A DNA stretch of 64,000 nt from Alteromonas macleodii (GTDB taxonomy: Bacteria > Pseudomonadota > Gammaproteobacteria > Enterobacterales > Alteromonadaceae), in NCBI RefSeq assembly GCF_903772925.1, contig NZ_LR812090.1:4479902-4543901 (forward strand), in the 5' to 3' direction. The notes beneath the pieces are model-generated. The model did not search any database, was not told where the DNA came from, and saw nothing but the letters and a program-made list of their open reading frames with translations. Positions 9,436 through 18,836 of this stretch are shown here, one piece after another; the first letter of the stretch is position 1; every line of letters starts with the position of its first letter. Position numbers and translations under genes: made by a program.

Positions 9436-9553
9436 GAGGTATCTTTGGCTATGAAAACACCAATAGTGTATATTTATACAGCCTAGTTAATCAAATTAAA
9501 TCCATATCGAATGTATTTAAAGTCTACTGGCCGGTATTAGACCAAGCCATTTA

Positions 9554-9841
9554 TTAAACACGAACTCTCTGTTTAGACACCCACTGAAAGAACGTTGAAA
9601 GCTGCTCGTCATTTAGTAAACGTTGTAAATTGAAGTAGTGCTTGGCCAATGTCATCTCATCATAAAAGCGATGTATGCCGCTATGACATTGCCTACAAAT
9701 ATAAATACCGTCCTGCAGTTCGGCTTTGCTGAAGTGCTTTTTGAAATAGGTGCGCCGATGCATTTTTTTTGGAATAAGGTGGTGATAAGTAAGGCGCGTC
9801 TCTCTGTTACAACACGGGCATTTTCCTACTTTATTTGCCAC
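9554..9841 (-). CDS. Small HNH-nuclease-like zinc protein
   Basis: A 95-residue protein with two Cys pairs and an HNH-like core: CPCC near the N-terminus, then YHHLIPKKMHRR, then ICRQCHSGIH. These are the zinc-binding and His residues of small HNH endonuclease-type proteins. Activity is not proven. GTG at 9841 is preferred because AGAGG lies 7 nt upstream; an ATG at 9859 would add six residues. It is 118 bp upstream of the fusion nuclease gene on the same strand, so the two could be co-expressed. Confidence 0.75.
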   Translation of the reverse strand: MANKVGKCPCCNRETRLTYHHLIPKKMHRRTYFKKHFSKAELQDGIYICRQCHSGIHRFYDEMTLAKHYFNLQRLLNDEQLSTFFQWVSKQRVRV

Positions 9842-10031
9842 ACCATCACCTCTATTCATTCACCTTGCTGCTGTTTATTCGGGCTAATTATTAAGCCTTT
9901 CATTTAATAATGGCTATTGCGATTGCCTCAGCGCGTTTTTTTCATAAACAACGGGGTATTTTGCTAAAGAAAATCCACTCGTCTTAGCATTACGTAATAA
10001 ACACTATTCGTGATTAACAAGGCAATGAAAT

Positions 10032-10223
10032 ATGAGCTTAACCCGTTCCATGGGCTTCTCCTGCCCTTACTGTATGGCGCCTAACGACGTTGAGATAGAT
10101 GAGGTTAACGATGTAGGTCAAGTCCAAGTACTCGACTGTCAGGTGTGCTGCCAACCTATAGAGTTGACCGCTTATCAGCATGGTGACGACATTCAAATTG
10201 AGGCAGAACGAGAAAATGACTAA
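10032..10223 (+). CDS. CPXCG-motif cysteine-rich small protein
   Basis: A 63-residue protein with two CxxC-type pairs, CPYC near residue 11 and CQVC near residue 37, that should bind one zinc. It matches the small CPXCG-motif family found next to metabolic genes in many proteobacteria; function unknown. It overlaps the start of the flavin reductase gene by 8 bp, so the two are translationally coupled. Confidence 0.8.
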   Translation: MSLTRSMGFSCPYCMAPNDVEIDEVNDVGQVQVLDCQVCCQPIELTAYQHGDDIQIEAEREND

Positions 10224-10845
10224 GCAGTTTACACGCAGCGATATAGATGCGCTTGCACAGCGATATCGAGCTAATCTAGTCAATAGCTTGTCTGGCTTTA
10301 AGTCGGCTACGTTAGTGGGTACCACAAACGGAAACACCAACAATTTAGCCATTGTAAGCTCTATCGTTCATGTGGGTGCTAACCCGCCACTTATAGGCAT
10401 GATAATGCGCCCACATACTGTGGTACGAGATACCCTTAGCAATATAAAGCAACAGGGCTTTTACACGCTAAATCACGTGTCGACTGATTGGCTAGACAAA
10501 GCGCACCAAACGTCTGCTCGCTACGCTCCAGATGAGAGCGAATTTGAAGCAGTGGGTTTAACGCCGCAGTTTAGCGAGTCATTTAGTGCTCCGTTTGTTA
10601 AAGAAAGTGAAATCAAGATGGGCTTAAAGGTGGCGCAACATTTAAAACTGCTTAACGAAACCGAAATGGTTATTGGAGAAATTCAAGAGCTTCATATGCC
10701 AGAGAACATTATTGATGCAGATGGATACGCCGATATAGAAAAAGCAAACACTGCCTGCATTTCTGGTTTAGATAGCTATCATAGCACTACGCGTGTTGCA
10801 CAATTTGCCTACGCCAAACCCGGAGTCCCCCTAGCTAAAAAATGA
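10216..10845 (+). CDS. Flavin reductase-like domain protein
   Basis: A 209-residue flavoprotein of the flavin reductase (FMN-binding split barrel) family. Seen are NSLSGFKSATLVGTTNGNTN near the N-terminus, ANPPLIGMIMRPH (FMN-binding region) and TLNHVS. Many relatives reduce FMN/FAD with NAD(P)H or simply bind FMN; substrate not predictable. ATG at 10216 is chosen over an in-frame ATG at 10180 because it overlaps the preceding small zinc-protein gene in the usual coupled manner and gives the usual N-terminus. Confidence 0.8.
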   Translation: MTKQFTRSDIDALAQRYRANLVNSLSGFKSATLVGTTNGNTNNLAIVSSIVHVGANPPLIGMIMRPHTVVRDTLSNIKQQGFYTLNHVSTDWLDKAHQTSARYAPDESEFEAVGLTPQFSESFSAPFVKESEIKMGLKVAQHLKLLNETEMVIGEIQELHMPENIIDADGYADIEKANTACISGLDSYHSTTRVAQFAYAKPGVPLAKK

Positions 10846-10905
10846 ACTTTTAGCAGATAGAAGGGTCTGATAATTACAATCAGGTATTATTACTCTGAAG
10901 TTTAT

Positions 10906-10919
10906 TTAATCTAGATCAA
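10906..10919. promoter_or_regulatory. FNR/Anr-like box
   Basis: TTAATCTAGATCAA matches the FNR consensus TTGAT-N4-ATCAA at 9 of 10 positions. It lies between the flavin reductase and HiPIP genes, 62 bp upstream of an intrinsic terminator. A possible -10 (TAGTAT, 10963-10968) would place the box near -61, a class I distance. Oxygen control of HiPIP or of a short RNA is inference. Confidence 0.4.
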
Positions 10920-10980
10920 GTGAAAATAAGACATTTCGTTCGATCTTTTTTCAAAAAGAGATAGTATTTAAACATTACAC

Positions 10981-11006
10981 AAAACCTGCCTCATTGGGCA
11001 GGTTTT
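10981..11006 (+). terminator. Intrinsic terminator between flavin reductase and HiPIP
   Basis: AAACCTGCC pairs with GGCAGGTTT around a short loop, ending in TTTTT. It is 136 bp past the flavin reductase stop and 62 bp before the HiPIP start. Confidence 0.75.
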
Positions 11007-11067
11007 TGCGTTTAAGGTACTGAATAAAAAAGAATCATTATCGTTTCTATCTCTTAAGGAGAATGTT

Positions 11068-11361
11068 ATGAAATCTGTAAATCGCCGTGACTTTTTAAAA
11101 CTGTCTGGCTCTACAGTTATCGGTCTTACATTAGGTGGTGTAGCGTTACGTGCACAAGCTCAAGAACAATTGAGCGCTGATGACCCAACTGCGAAAGCAT
11201 TAAACTACACACCGTCTTCAACCGTTGAAGGTGCAAAATGTGCAAACTGCATGTACGTGCAGGGTGCCGATGGCGAACAATATCGCCCTTGTAACATTTT
11301 CCCTAACAAGCTGGTTAACGCTGATGGCTGGTGTAGCGCTTGGGTTAAAAAGCCAGGCTAA
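11068..11361 (+). CDS. High-potential iron-sulfur protein (HiPIP)
   Basis: Periplasmic one-electron carrier with a single 4Fe-4S cluster. The 97-residue precursor has a twin-arginine signal (NRRDFLKLSG) cleaved near AQA. The mature part has the four cluster cysteines in the HiPIP pattern C-x2-C ... C ... C (CANCMY, RPCNIFP, GWCSAW). A strong ribosome binding site (AAGGAG) precedes ATG. AATCATTATC at 11033-11042 resembles one half of a Fur box but the other half is poor. A shared hairpin terminator follows. Its redox partner is not visible here. Confidence 0.93.
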   Translation: MKSVNRRDFLKLSGSTVIGLTLGGVALRAQAQEQLSADDPTAKALNYTPSSTVEGAKCANCMYVQGADGEQYRPCNIFPNKLVNADGWCSAWVKKPG

Positions 11362-11401
11362 ATAATCACTCGCAGCTACATAAATAGCATACGTAAATAG
11401 C

Positions 11402-11432
11402 AAAAGCCCCCTATAATTATCGGGGGCTTTTT
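11402..11432. terminator. Bidirectional terminator between HiPIP and amidase genes
   Basis: A 10-bp perfect stem AAAAGCCCCC/GGGGGCTTTT with a 10-nt loop, flanked by A-run and T-run. The neighbouring genes converge here, so it can serve both. Confidence 0.85.
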
Positions 11433-11481
11433 AGTTTCAATACTGCTTAACAAACTTCACATTCAAACCACGTGCTTTTAT

Positions 11482-13104
11482 CTAGCGGCTCTCATTTAGT
11501 CCATTTTGTATGCCTTTTAAGCTGGGGTCATCAAAACGTGTAGGTAAAAGACCTGGCTTAATGAAAAAACCATGTTTAGCTTCAAAGACTTTACCTATCT
11601 TTAGCACATCTTCATCTTTCCACTTAGCACCGATAAAGCTAATGCCTACTGGAAGGCCTTTCACTTCACCCGCCGGTACTGTGAGATGTGGATAGCCCGC
11701 AACAGCGGCTAAATAGCCTATACCAATGAAACCAGCCGGCGAATGGTCGCCATACACACCGTCGATTAAAAATGAAGGGCTGTTTGAAGGCGCAACCAAT
11801 ACATCTACGTTGTGTTTTGCTAGCAATGCGTCAATACCGTTTTTGCCCGCTGTATCTTGAATAAGGCGAAGGGCGCTTTGATATGCTTCGCTATCAATAG
11901 ACGCCGCGTCTAGCGACTTTTCAAAAATATCTTGGTTGAATAACGCTAGCTCTCGCTCGGTTTGGTTGTTAAAAGCAATAAGCTCAGATAAATTTCGTGC
12001 AGGGAGCTCTGCTGGTGACCCCGACAAATATTCGTTGATGCTGTGATGGAACTCGCTGAGTAAAACATTGTACGAGTCGGCCCAGAAGGAATCAGGCTGA
12101 GAAAAATCACTAATGTCCACCAGCGTAGCTCCCGATGCTCTTAACTGGTTTAGCGCACTTTCGTAGACTTGTAGTACGTGAGGGTTGTCGCCCTGGCGAT
12201 ACCTGACAACACCAATGCGTTTGCCTTTTAAATCTGTTGCCAGCATTTTCGATGAAGGCACGTTAGGTTGATGAGACGCTGTATTTTCAGTAGCACTATC
12301 GCTTGCATCTTCCCCAGCCATTACAGCAGTCATTAGCCATGCGTCTTGAACATTTGAGGTCATTGGTCCAGCCGTATCTTGGCTAAAGGAAATAGGTACA
12401 ATGTGCGTTCTTGAGAGTAAACCAACGGTTGGTTTAAAGCCGACTACACCGTTAATAGATGCTGGGCAGATTATAGAGCCATTGGTTTCAGTACCTACGG
12501 CAAGTGATGCTAATCGAAGCGACATTGCTGCGCCCGAGCCAGACGACGAACCGCATGCGCTTCTTGATAATATGTGAGGGTTTCGAGTTAAGCCACCTAC
12601 TGCGCTCCAACCGCTTATCGATGATTCAGAACGAAAATTCGCCCATTCAGACAAATTTGTTTTACCTAAAATAATCGCGCCCGCTGCTTTTAGCTTCGCA
12701 ACAATAGGGGCGTCTCGTCCGGTGTCGTTATTGATTAGCGCCATAGAACCTGCAGTTGTGGGCATTTCTGCGCTTTCAATATTGTCCTTTAGCAATACTG
12801 GAATACCGGCTAACGGGCCTAATTCAGCTCCACTGGCAAATTGTTTATCGATTGATTTAGCTTCAGCTAAGGCATTGGGGTTTAGCGCTAAGACACTATT
12901 TGTCTTTTTATCCAACTCACCAATACGAGCTAAATACCCGCTCACAAGCTCTGCCGATGTAATATCGCCTTGAGCAATAGCTTGAGCCTGCAGGTATGCT
13001 GGCTCATCTAGCCACCTTTCACTATCGCTATCTTCATAGTGCGATTGCGACACGCAGGCGGTACACAGCAAGGTTACAGCCAGTAAATACCACTGTTTCA
13101 ACAT
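11482..13104 (-). CDS. Amidase-signature-family lipoprotein
   Basis: A 540-residue serine hydrolase of the amidase signature family, which cleaves amide bonds; substrate unknown. The Ser-cisSer-Lys triad is visible: Lys in VLLKDNIES, Ser in GSSSGSGAAMS, and the nucleophile region TETNGSIICPAS. ATG at 13104 is chosen because it begins a hydrophobic signal followed by Cys (LLCTACVSQS), suggesting export and perhaps lipidation, although Cys at -3 is not a standard lipobox residue. An upstream in-frame start at 13203 would bury the signal. Confidence 0.85.
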   Translation of the reverse strand: MLKQWYLLAVTLLCTACVSQSHYEDSDSERWLDEPAYLQAQAIAQGDITSAELVSGYLARIGELDKKTNSVLALNPNALAEAKSIDKQFASGAELGPLAGIPVLLKDNIESAEMPTTAGSMALINNDTGRDAPIVAKLKAAGAIILGKTNLSEWANFRSESSISGWSAVGGLTRNPHILSRSACGSSSGSGAAMSLRLASLAVGTETNGSIICPASINGVVGFKPTVGLLSRTHIVPISFSQDTAGPMTSNVQDAWLMTAVMAGEDASDSATENTASHQPNVPSSKMLATDLKGKRIGVVRYRQGDNPHVLQVYESALNQLRASGATLVDISDFSQPDSFWADSYNVLLSEFHHSINEYLSGSPAELPARNLSELIAFNNQTERELALFNQDIFEKSLDAASIDSEAYQSALRLIQDTAGKNGIDALLAKHNVDVLVAPSNSPSFLIDGVYGDHSPAGFIGIGYLAAVAGYPHLTVPAGEVKGLPVGISFIGAKWKDEDVLKIGKVFEAKHGFFIKPGLLPTRFDDPSLKGIQNGLNESR

Positions 13105-13272
13105 AGAGCTTTCCTTAACGCATTGTTTTTGTGAGAACGTTCTTATGCCATGACCTCTGTACCATCGGGCCTTATCTACGATTAGGTAAAAAGTGACGGA
13201 CATAAAAGTATTGCTACGTTTGATATACGTTGAATCAAAAATGGTTCACTGTCTACACGATAAAATACGTAT

Positions 13273-14034
13273 TTACAGTTTGGCGGGCGCCTTTGGCAGT
13301 TTGTGAAGCAGATTATCAAGCTGATATTCATCAAGCAGTAATTGATACCGACCATCTGCAACAAAGCGATGAAGGGTTGCATTAAACTCTGCTCTCAGCT
13401 TTGGGTTAGGTATAGCCGCGCGATATATTGAGATAGGAAACAACTCATGGAATTCTGTTTCCTCTTTATCATAGGCGCTGTTTTGAGACTTGAAGTAGTT
13501 GAAAATGTTTCTATCTAAAACAATCGCGTCCACATGATCGAGCATGAGCATATCGACCTGACGGTCTTGCCTTGCCATTTCCATATACATCGGCTCTAGC
13601 GCTAATGCTTGCTTGAACTCTTCACCTAATACCGACTGCGCAGTTTGAAACCCAATGACACGCTTTCCTTTGAGATTACTGACTTCGCTGATAACAAAGT
13701 TATTTTGCGTTTTTGTCACAACAACATTTTGATAAATAATGTATGGGTCGGATAGGACAGAATCATCCACATTGTGCGCAGCGCTTTGTGTAAGGCCTAT
13801 ATCCACAGTACTATCTTTTAGAAGCCGAGCAGTACGCCCAAATGGAACATAGATGGGCGAAAGCGTATGCCCCATTTCTGCTAATATGGCTCTTACCAGT
13901 TCAATTTCAAAACCGCTGTGTTCTTGTGAAATAACATAGGGAGGCTTATTCCAGCCAACCACTACGTCTAATTCACGGGCTTTAGTAGGCAAAGCAATGG
14001 CAACGGCACACAAAAAAGGAATAAGAATACGCAT
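13273..14034 (-). CDS. Periplasmic amino-acid-type solute-binding protein (family 3)
   Basis: A 253-residue exported protein similar to bacterial extracellular solute-binding family 3. A signal peptide (ILIPFLCAVAIALPTKA) precedes a two-lobe binding domain beginning VVVGWNKPPYVISQ, with FEIELVRAIL and VDIGLTQSAAH as conserved segments. No permease or ATPase gene is nearby, so it may be an orphan binding protein or a sensory module. ATG at 14034 is chosen because the signal peptide starts there; an upstream in-frame ATG at 14067 adds charged residues. Confidence 0.8.
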   Translation of the reverse strand: MRILIPFLCAVAIALPTKARELDVVVGWNKPPYVISQEHSGFEIELVRAILAEMGHTLSPIYVPFGRTARLLKDSTVDIGLTQSAAHNVDDSVLSDPYIIYQNVVVTKTQNNFVISEVSNLKGKRVIGFQTAQSVLGEEFKQALALEPMYMEMARQDRQVDMLMLDHVDAIVLDRNIFNYFKSQNSAYDKEETEFHELFPISIYRAAIPNPKLRAEFNATLHRFVADGRYQLLLDEYQLDNLLHKLPKAPAKL

Positions 14035-14241
14035 AAAACTCCGGTTAACTTTACAATCGAACCGCACTGATAACTACTATAGGCGCATTATTGATTCATA
14101 CTAGTGGACAAAAGACTAAGGCACTAAAGCCTCACTGATACAGAAAATGGTGCCTATTGTTAACGCTTTTCGCTTGCTTTCATTTTGTTTAACGCCAAGC
14201 AAAGGTACAATAACTCTCAAAGGTCCCAACGAACGATAAAT

Positions 14242-15120
14242 ATGGCTTGGCTACAACTTCGAATTAATACTTCTTCTGAATACGCGGAATCAATAGGTGA
14301 CATGCTAACTGCAAATGGCTCGCAGGCGGTTACCTATGTTGACGCGAAAGACACCCCAATGTACGAACCCAAGCCAGGTGAAGTGTTACTGTGGCCAGAC
14401 ACACAAGTAGTGGGTTTGTTTGAAGCAGATGCGGATATGAAAGGTATTCTGCAGCGCCTAGGTAAGGCGAAGGTGCTTGGTCCAGACTTCAAATACAAGC
14501 TAGAGCCGCTTGAAGACAAAGACTGGGAACGTGAATGGATGGATAACTTTCATCCCATGCAGTTTGGCGAGCGCCTTTGGATCTGCCCAAGCTGGCGTGA
14601 TGTTCCAGACCCTGATGCCGTTAACGTGATGCTTGACCCGGGCCTTGCTTTTGGTACAGGCACGCACCCTACTACTGCACTTTGCCTACGTTGGTTAGAC
14701 GGCATAGATATGACAGATAAAACTGTGGTCGATTTTGGCTGTGGTTCAGGTATCTTAGCCCTTGCTGCATTAAAGCTAGGCGCGAAGCGTGTTATAGGTA
14801 TTGATATTGACCCGCAAGCCCTTCAAGCGACAAAAGAAAATGCGCGCCGCAATGGTGTTGAAGACCGCCTAGATGTGTATTTACCCGAAGACCAACCCGA
14901 ACTAGAAGCCGATGTGGTTATGGCAAATATACTGTCAGGCCCATTACTAGAACTTCAAAGCGTCATTACTAACTATTGCAAAAAAGACGGCTTATTAGTG
15001 CTTTCTGGCATACTAGCGGAACAAGTTACTCGAATTGAAGACGCTTATGCTAGCGATATTACGCTTGAGCCCAGCGCCATTGACGGAGAATGGGCGCGAG
15101 TGTCGGGCAAAAAACACTAA
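14242..15120 (+). CDS. prmA: Ribosomal protein L11 methyltransferase
   Basis: SAM-dependent enzyme that trimethylates residues of ribosomal protein L11. The 292 residues show the N-terminal substrate domain beginning [10 protein letters not shown], then [14 protein letters not shown] and the SAM-binding motif [16 protein letters not shown], with MANILSGPL as the later catalytic-fold motif. Start chosen by comparison with the family N-terminus; an earlier in-frame ATG at 14185 gives an unlikely 19-residue extension. In many relatives prmA precedes dusB-fis, as it does here. Confidence 0.95.
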   Translation: MAWLQLRINTSSEYAESIGDMLTANGSQAVTYVDAKDTPMYEPKPGEVLLWPDTQVVGLFEADADMKGILQRLGKAKVLGPDFKYKLEPLEDKDWEREWMDNFHPMQFGERLWICPSWRDVPDPDAVNVMLDPGLAFGTGTHPTTALCLRWLDGIDMTDKTVVDFGCGSGILALAALKLGAKRVIGIDIDPQALQATKENARRNGVEDRLDVYLPEDQPELEADVVMANILSGPLLELQSVITNYCKKDGLLVLSGILAEQVTRIEDAYASDITLEPSAIDGEWARVSGKKH

Positions 15121-15490
15121 GCGCGATTGAAAAAACGACTAGACGGTTAATTAAACGTCTAGTCAAATTAGAACCTTTACGGTAAACCACCTCAATATTG
15201 CGACGAAAATTCATACAATAAAAATCGTCCGCGTCTAATTATTTGTTAATTTTTTTCACATTACAGCCCTTTCAAATCGGGGGCTGTAAGACTTTCGTAC
15301 AATATTTAGTCTAAAAATCGGCGTTAGCTTACTAATGTGACAGATTTTTTTCACTGTCAAGACCACGAAGTGAAATTTTGTGTGATTTTTAGCCTTTTCA
15401 AGCCTTGCGAAAACACGTACACTTAGCGCCCCGTTTTAGCCGGGTGTATATTTTCTGTGCAGTTTTAGATGGCGAGCTATACATTTTACA
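15121..15490. promoter_or_regulatory. Intergenic region prmA-dusB with stringent-type promoter
   Basis: No open frame of note. A 9-bp stem (GACTAGACG 15137-15145, complement 15156-15164) with an A-run on its left would terminate leftward transcription. The right half is A/T-rich. A likely dusB-fis promoter is TTTTCA (15395-15400), 17-bp spacer, TACACT (15418-15423), followed by a G/C-rich discriminator (GCGCCCC, 15426-15432). Such discriminators mark ppGpp-inhibited promoters, as known for fis in E. coli. Confidence 0.55.
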
Positions 15491-16489
15491 ATGCGAATTG
15501 GACCTTACGAGTTAGAAAACAATTTGATGTTGGCCCCCATGGCTGGCGTAACAGACAGACCGTTTCGCCAACTTTGTAAGCGCCTTGGTGCAGGGCTTGT
15601 TGTTTCAGAAATGCTTTCGAGTAATCCGAAGGTGTGGAACACAGCTAAATCACAAGCGCGTATGAATCATGAGGGTGAAGAAGGCATTCGCTCTGTACAG
15701 ATAGCTGGGGCTGACCCTGAGCTTATGGCTCAAGCGGCACAATTTAATGTAGATAACGGTGCGCAAATCATCGACATCAACATGGGTTGTCCTGCTAAAA
15801 AGGTCAATAAGAAGCTAGCAGGTTCTGCGCTTCTTCAATACCCAGACACAGTGGAAGCGATTATTAAAGCAGTAGTTAATGCTGTAGATGTACCCGTGAC
15901 ACTGAAAATTCGTACCGGCTGGAACCCAGAAAATCGCAATGGGGTAGACATTGCCCGCATTGCAGAGCAAAACGGCATACAGTCGCTTGCTGTTCATGGC
16001 AGAACGCGAGCTTGTATGTATAAAGGAGAAGCTGAATACAGCACCATACGTCAAATAAAGGCGGCAATTTCAATTCCGGTTATTGCAAATGGTGACATTA
16101 CTTCTCCAGAGAAAGCACAAGAGGTGCTGAATTACACCGGTGCAGATGGCGTAATGATAGGTCGCGGCGCGCAAGGTAAGCCTTGGATATTTAAACAAAT
16201 CCAACATTATCTTGAAACGGGCGAGAACCTAGCACCACCGCCGCTGTCAGAGCAATATGAGATTTTGCACGAGCATGTAGCTAATGTGCAGGACTTTTAT
16301 GGCGACATAGCCGGTGTAAGAATTGCCCGTAAGCACGTGGGCTGGTATCTCGCGGAGCACGATACGGATCGTCAGTTTCGTAAAACGTTTAACGCTATCG
16401 ATGACGCGAATGAGCAACTCGATGCACTAAATGCATATTTTCAAGCGCTGCAGACACGAGAGACCCGACAGATCTCTCCCGCAGCATAG
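15491..16489 (+). CDS. dusB: tRNA-dihydrouridine synthase B
   Basis: FMN enzyme that reduces uridine in the tRNA D-loop. The 332 residues begin IGPYELENNLMLAPMAGVTD, with the catalytic cysteine in INMGCPAKKVN near residue 100, VTLKIRTGW near residue 139, and IANGDI and GADGVMIGRGA for FMN phosphate binding. fis follows after 30 bp; the dusB-fis operon is conserved across gammaproteobacteria and supports the B-type assignment. Confidence 0.95.
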   Translation: MRIGPYELENNLMLAPMAGVTDRPFRQLCKRLGAGLVVSEMLSSNPKVWNTAKSQARMNHEGEEGIRSVQIAGADPELMAQAAQFNVDNGAQIIDINMGCPAKKVNKKLAGSALLQYPDTVEAIIKAVVNAVDVPVTLKIRTGWNPENRNGVDIARIAEQNGIQSLAVHGRTRACMYKGEAEYSTIRQIKAAISIPVIANGDITSPEKAQEVLNYTGADGVMIGRGAQGKPWIFKQIQHYLETGENLAPPPLSEQYEILHEHVANVQDFYGDIAGVRIARKHVGWYLAEHDTDRQFRKTFNAIDDANEQLDALNAYFQALQTRETRQISPAA

Positions 16490-16519
16490 TGATGACTAAC
16501 TTAAGAGCAACACAGTATT

Positions 16520-16813
16520 ATGTTCGATCAAAACGTGACTTCACCTTTTACTACTACAGTAACTACGCCTTCACAAACGCAAGCTCAAAAGCCACTGCGT
16601 GACTCTGTAAAGCAAGCGGTTAACAAGTACCTTAAGCAATTGGATAACGCAAACATCGATAACCTGTACGAAATGGTACTGGCTGAAGTTGAAGCGCCGC
16701 TGCTAGAAGAAGTCATGACTTACACACGCGGCAATCAAACCCGCGCTGCCATCATGATGGGTATCAACCGTGGCACACTTCGCAAGAAGCTTAAGCAATA
16801 CGGCATGAACTAA
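16520..16813 (+). CDS. fis: DNA-binding protein Fis
   Basis: Nucleoid protein and global regulator active in fast growth. The 97 residues end in the highly conserved helix-turn-helix ([20 protein letters not shown]), with the dimerisation helices before it. The N-terminal 25 residues, rich in Thr and Gln, correspond to the flexible arm that contacts invertases in E. coli. Second gene of the dusB-fis operon; an intrinsic terminator follows. Confidence 0.97.
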   Translation: MFDQNVTSPFTTTVTTPSQTQAQKPLRDSVKQAVNKYLKQLDNANIDNLYEMVLAEVEAPLLEEVMTYTRGNQTRAAIMMGINRGTLRKKLKQYGMN

Positions 16814-16835
16814 GATTCCAAGGGCTTTGCCCACC

Positions 16836-16863
16836 AAAGAGCACCAAACGGTGCTCTTTTTGT
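16836..16863 (+). terminator. Intrinsic terminator after fis
   Basis: A 10-bp perfect stem AAAGAGCACC/GGTGCTCTTT with an AAAC loop and a T-run, 23 bp past the fis stop. Confidence 0.9.
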
Positions 16864-16895
16864 TTCAACACTACAACATTAGAAACTTAAAATTT

Positions 16896-18494
16896 ATGCA
16901 AACACCAAAACCTATTAAACGTGCTCTCCTTAGTGTCTCTGATAAAACCGGTATCCTCGATTTCGCGACAGCGCTGCATAACGCTGGCGTAGAACTTCTG
17001 TCGACGGGCGGTACCGCGAAACTACTTGCTGATGCTGGCTTACCTGTGAAAGAAGTCTCTGATCACACAGGTCACCCAGAAATCATGGCTGGTCGTGTAA
17101 AAACTCTTCACCCTAAAATTCATGGCGGTATCCTTGGTCGTCGCGGTACCGATGAAGCGGTGATGGAAGAACACAACATTGCGCCTATCGATCTTGTGGT
17201 TGTGAACCTTTACCCATTTGCTGCAACAGTGGCAAACGAAGATTGCACGCTAGAAGATGCAATTGAAAATATTGATATCGGTGGCCCAACGATGGTGCGC
17301 GCTGCTGCAAAAAACCATAAAGATGTGACTATTGTGGTTAATGCGTCTGACTACGCGCGCGTACTTGCTGAAATGAACGACAATAACGGCTCTTTGTCTT
17401 ACAGCACACGCTTCGATCTAGCCATCAAAGCATTTGAACATACAGCAGAATACGACGGCATGATTGCGAACTATTTCGGTGCCCGTTTAGATAGTGCTGC
17501 ATGCGAAACAGGTTGTTGTGAAGATAGCAGCGCATTCCCGCGTACTTACAACATGCAGCTTACTAAGAAGCAAGACCTTCGCTATGGCGAAAATAGCCAT
17601 CAAGAAGCGGCCTTCTATGTAGAAAACGATATTCAAGAAGCGTCTGTGGCTACCGCTACTCAGCTTCAAGGTAAAGAGCTATCGTTTAACAACATTGCTG
17701 ATACCGATGCTGCGCTAGAGTGCGTGAAAGAATTCGAAGAGCCAGCATGTGTAATCGTTAAGCACGCTAACCCGTGTGGTGTTGCTATTGGCGATGATAT
17801 TTTAAGTGCCTACGATCGTGCGTTCAAAACTGACCCAACGTCAGCATTCGGTGGCATTATCGCGTTTAACCGCGAGCTTGATGCAAAAACGGCACAAGCC
17901 ATTGTTGACCGTCAATTCGTAGAAGTCATTATTGCACCAACGGTAAGCGATGAAGCGAAAGAAGTAGTAAGCGCGAAGAAAAATGTGCGCCTTCTAGCGT
18001 GTGGCGACTGGGCTGGTCAGCTAACAGAAGGTTATGACTTTAAACGCGTAAACGGCGGTTTATTAGTACAAGAGCGCGACTTCGGCATGGTTGAAATGGA
18101 AGACCTTGAAGTAGTGACTAAGCGTAAGCCTAGCGAAGAAGAACTGCGCGACCTTATGTTCTGCTGGAAGGTAGCAAAATACGTGAAGTCTAACGCGATT
18201 GTTTACTGCAAAGACGGTATGACAGTCGGTGTTGGCGCAGGTCAAATGAGTCGCGTTTATTCTGCAAAAATTGCCGGCATTAAAGCAGCTGATGAGAACC
18301 TTGAAGTGGCTGGTTCTGTTATGGCGTCTGACGCTTTCTTCCCATTCCGTGACGGCATTGATGCAGCAGCGGAAGCTGGCATTAAGGCAGTAATTCAGCC
18401 TGGCGGTTCTATGCGCGACCAAGAAGTGATTGATGCCGCTGACGAACACGGCATTGCTATGGTGTTTACGGGCATGCGTCACTTCCGTCACTAA
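16896..18494 (+). CDS. purH: Bifunctional AICAR transformylase / IMP cyclohydrolase
   Basis: Catalyses the last two steps of de novo IMP synthesis. The 532-residue protein has the cyclohydrolase domain first ([34 protein letters not shown]) and the transformylase domain after about residue 200 ([34 protein letters not shown]). The start at 16896 follows the fis terminator and matches the family N-terminus; earlier in-frame codons lie inside that terminator. An exported methyltransferase-like gene and then purD follow. Confidence 0.96.
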   Translation: MQTPKPIKRALLSVSDKTGILDFATALHNAGVELLSTGGTAKLLADAGLPVKEVSDHTGHPEIMAGRVKTLHPKIHGGILGRRGTDEAVMEEHNIAPIDLVVVNLYPFAATVANEDCTLEDAIENIDIGGPTMVRAAAKNHKDVTIVVNASDYARVLAEMNDNNGSLSYSTRFDLAIKAFEHTAEYDGMIANYFGARLDSAACETGCCEDSSAFPRTYNMQLTKKQDLRYGENSHQEAAFYVENDIQEASVATATQLQGKELSFNNIADTDAALECVKEFEEPACVIVKHANPCGVAIGDDILSAYDRAFKTDPTSAFGGIIAFNRELDAKTAQAIVDRQFVEVIIAPTVSDEAKEVVSAKKNVRLLACGDWAGQLTEGYDFKRVNGGLLVQERDFGMVEMEDLEVVTKRKPSEEELRDLMFCWKVAKYVKSNAIVYCKDGMTVGVGAGQMSRVYSAKIAGIKAADENLEVAGSVMASDAFFPFRDGIDAAAEAGIKAVIQPGGSMRDQEVIDAADEHGIAMVFTGMRHFRH

Positions 18495-18836
18495 TAGGTA
18501 TCTACGCTATATCTTTTAGTGCAGGCTTAGTGAGGGAAACCAACACCTAAGTTAAACACGCAGTAAAGTGGCACTTTGTTACTTTACTGTGTGTTTGTTA
18601 TTTTTCCTTAACCCTTTTTAATACGCAGACTTGTGGTCATTTGCTTGGTTGTAGTGACATCTTATCGAAGCGACAAAGTTGCGAATTATTCTGCTAAGGC
18701 GTAAGTGCAAATGGGGGTTAGCTGATAGGCTTGATCTGACCTGTGGTAATTTGTAGTAATAGTGTTACTAATAAATGTTATGTTTTACTAGTCCGCATAG
18801 ACAATTACCTACCCTCGACAGAAAAAGGAAATAAGA
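18495..18836. other. Intergenic region purH to methyltransferase-like gene
   Basis: A long hairpin after purH occupies 18554-18596. The remaining 230 bp has no open frame or repeat that I can support; a promoter for the next gene is expected here but no clear -35/-10 pair stands out. Confidence 0.5.
18554..18606 (+). terminator. Intrinsic terminator after purH
   Basis: A 16-bp stem with one mismatch (18554-18569 with 18581-18596), followed by GTTATTTTT. It lies 60 bp past purH and shows that purH is not simply co-transcribed with purD. Confidence 0.8.

Noticed and set aside
7291..9859. Fusion nuclease and HNH protein as part of a defence island
   Set aside because: No methylase, helicase, toxin-antitoxin, Cas or other defence gene is nearby; the neighbours are housekeeping or orphan genes, so DNA repair is the simpler reading.
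11028..11046. Fur box upstream of the HiPIP gene
   Set aside because: Only one half (AATCATTATC) fits; about 10 of 15 positions agree with the core motif, too weak for a call.
18063..18491. 142-codon minus-strand frame within purH
   Set aside because: It lies entirely antisense to strongly conserved purH coding sequence and shows no ribosome binding site or known domain.
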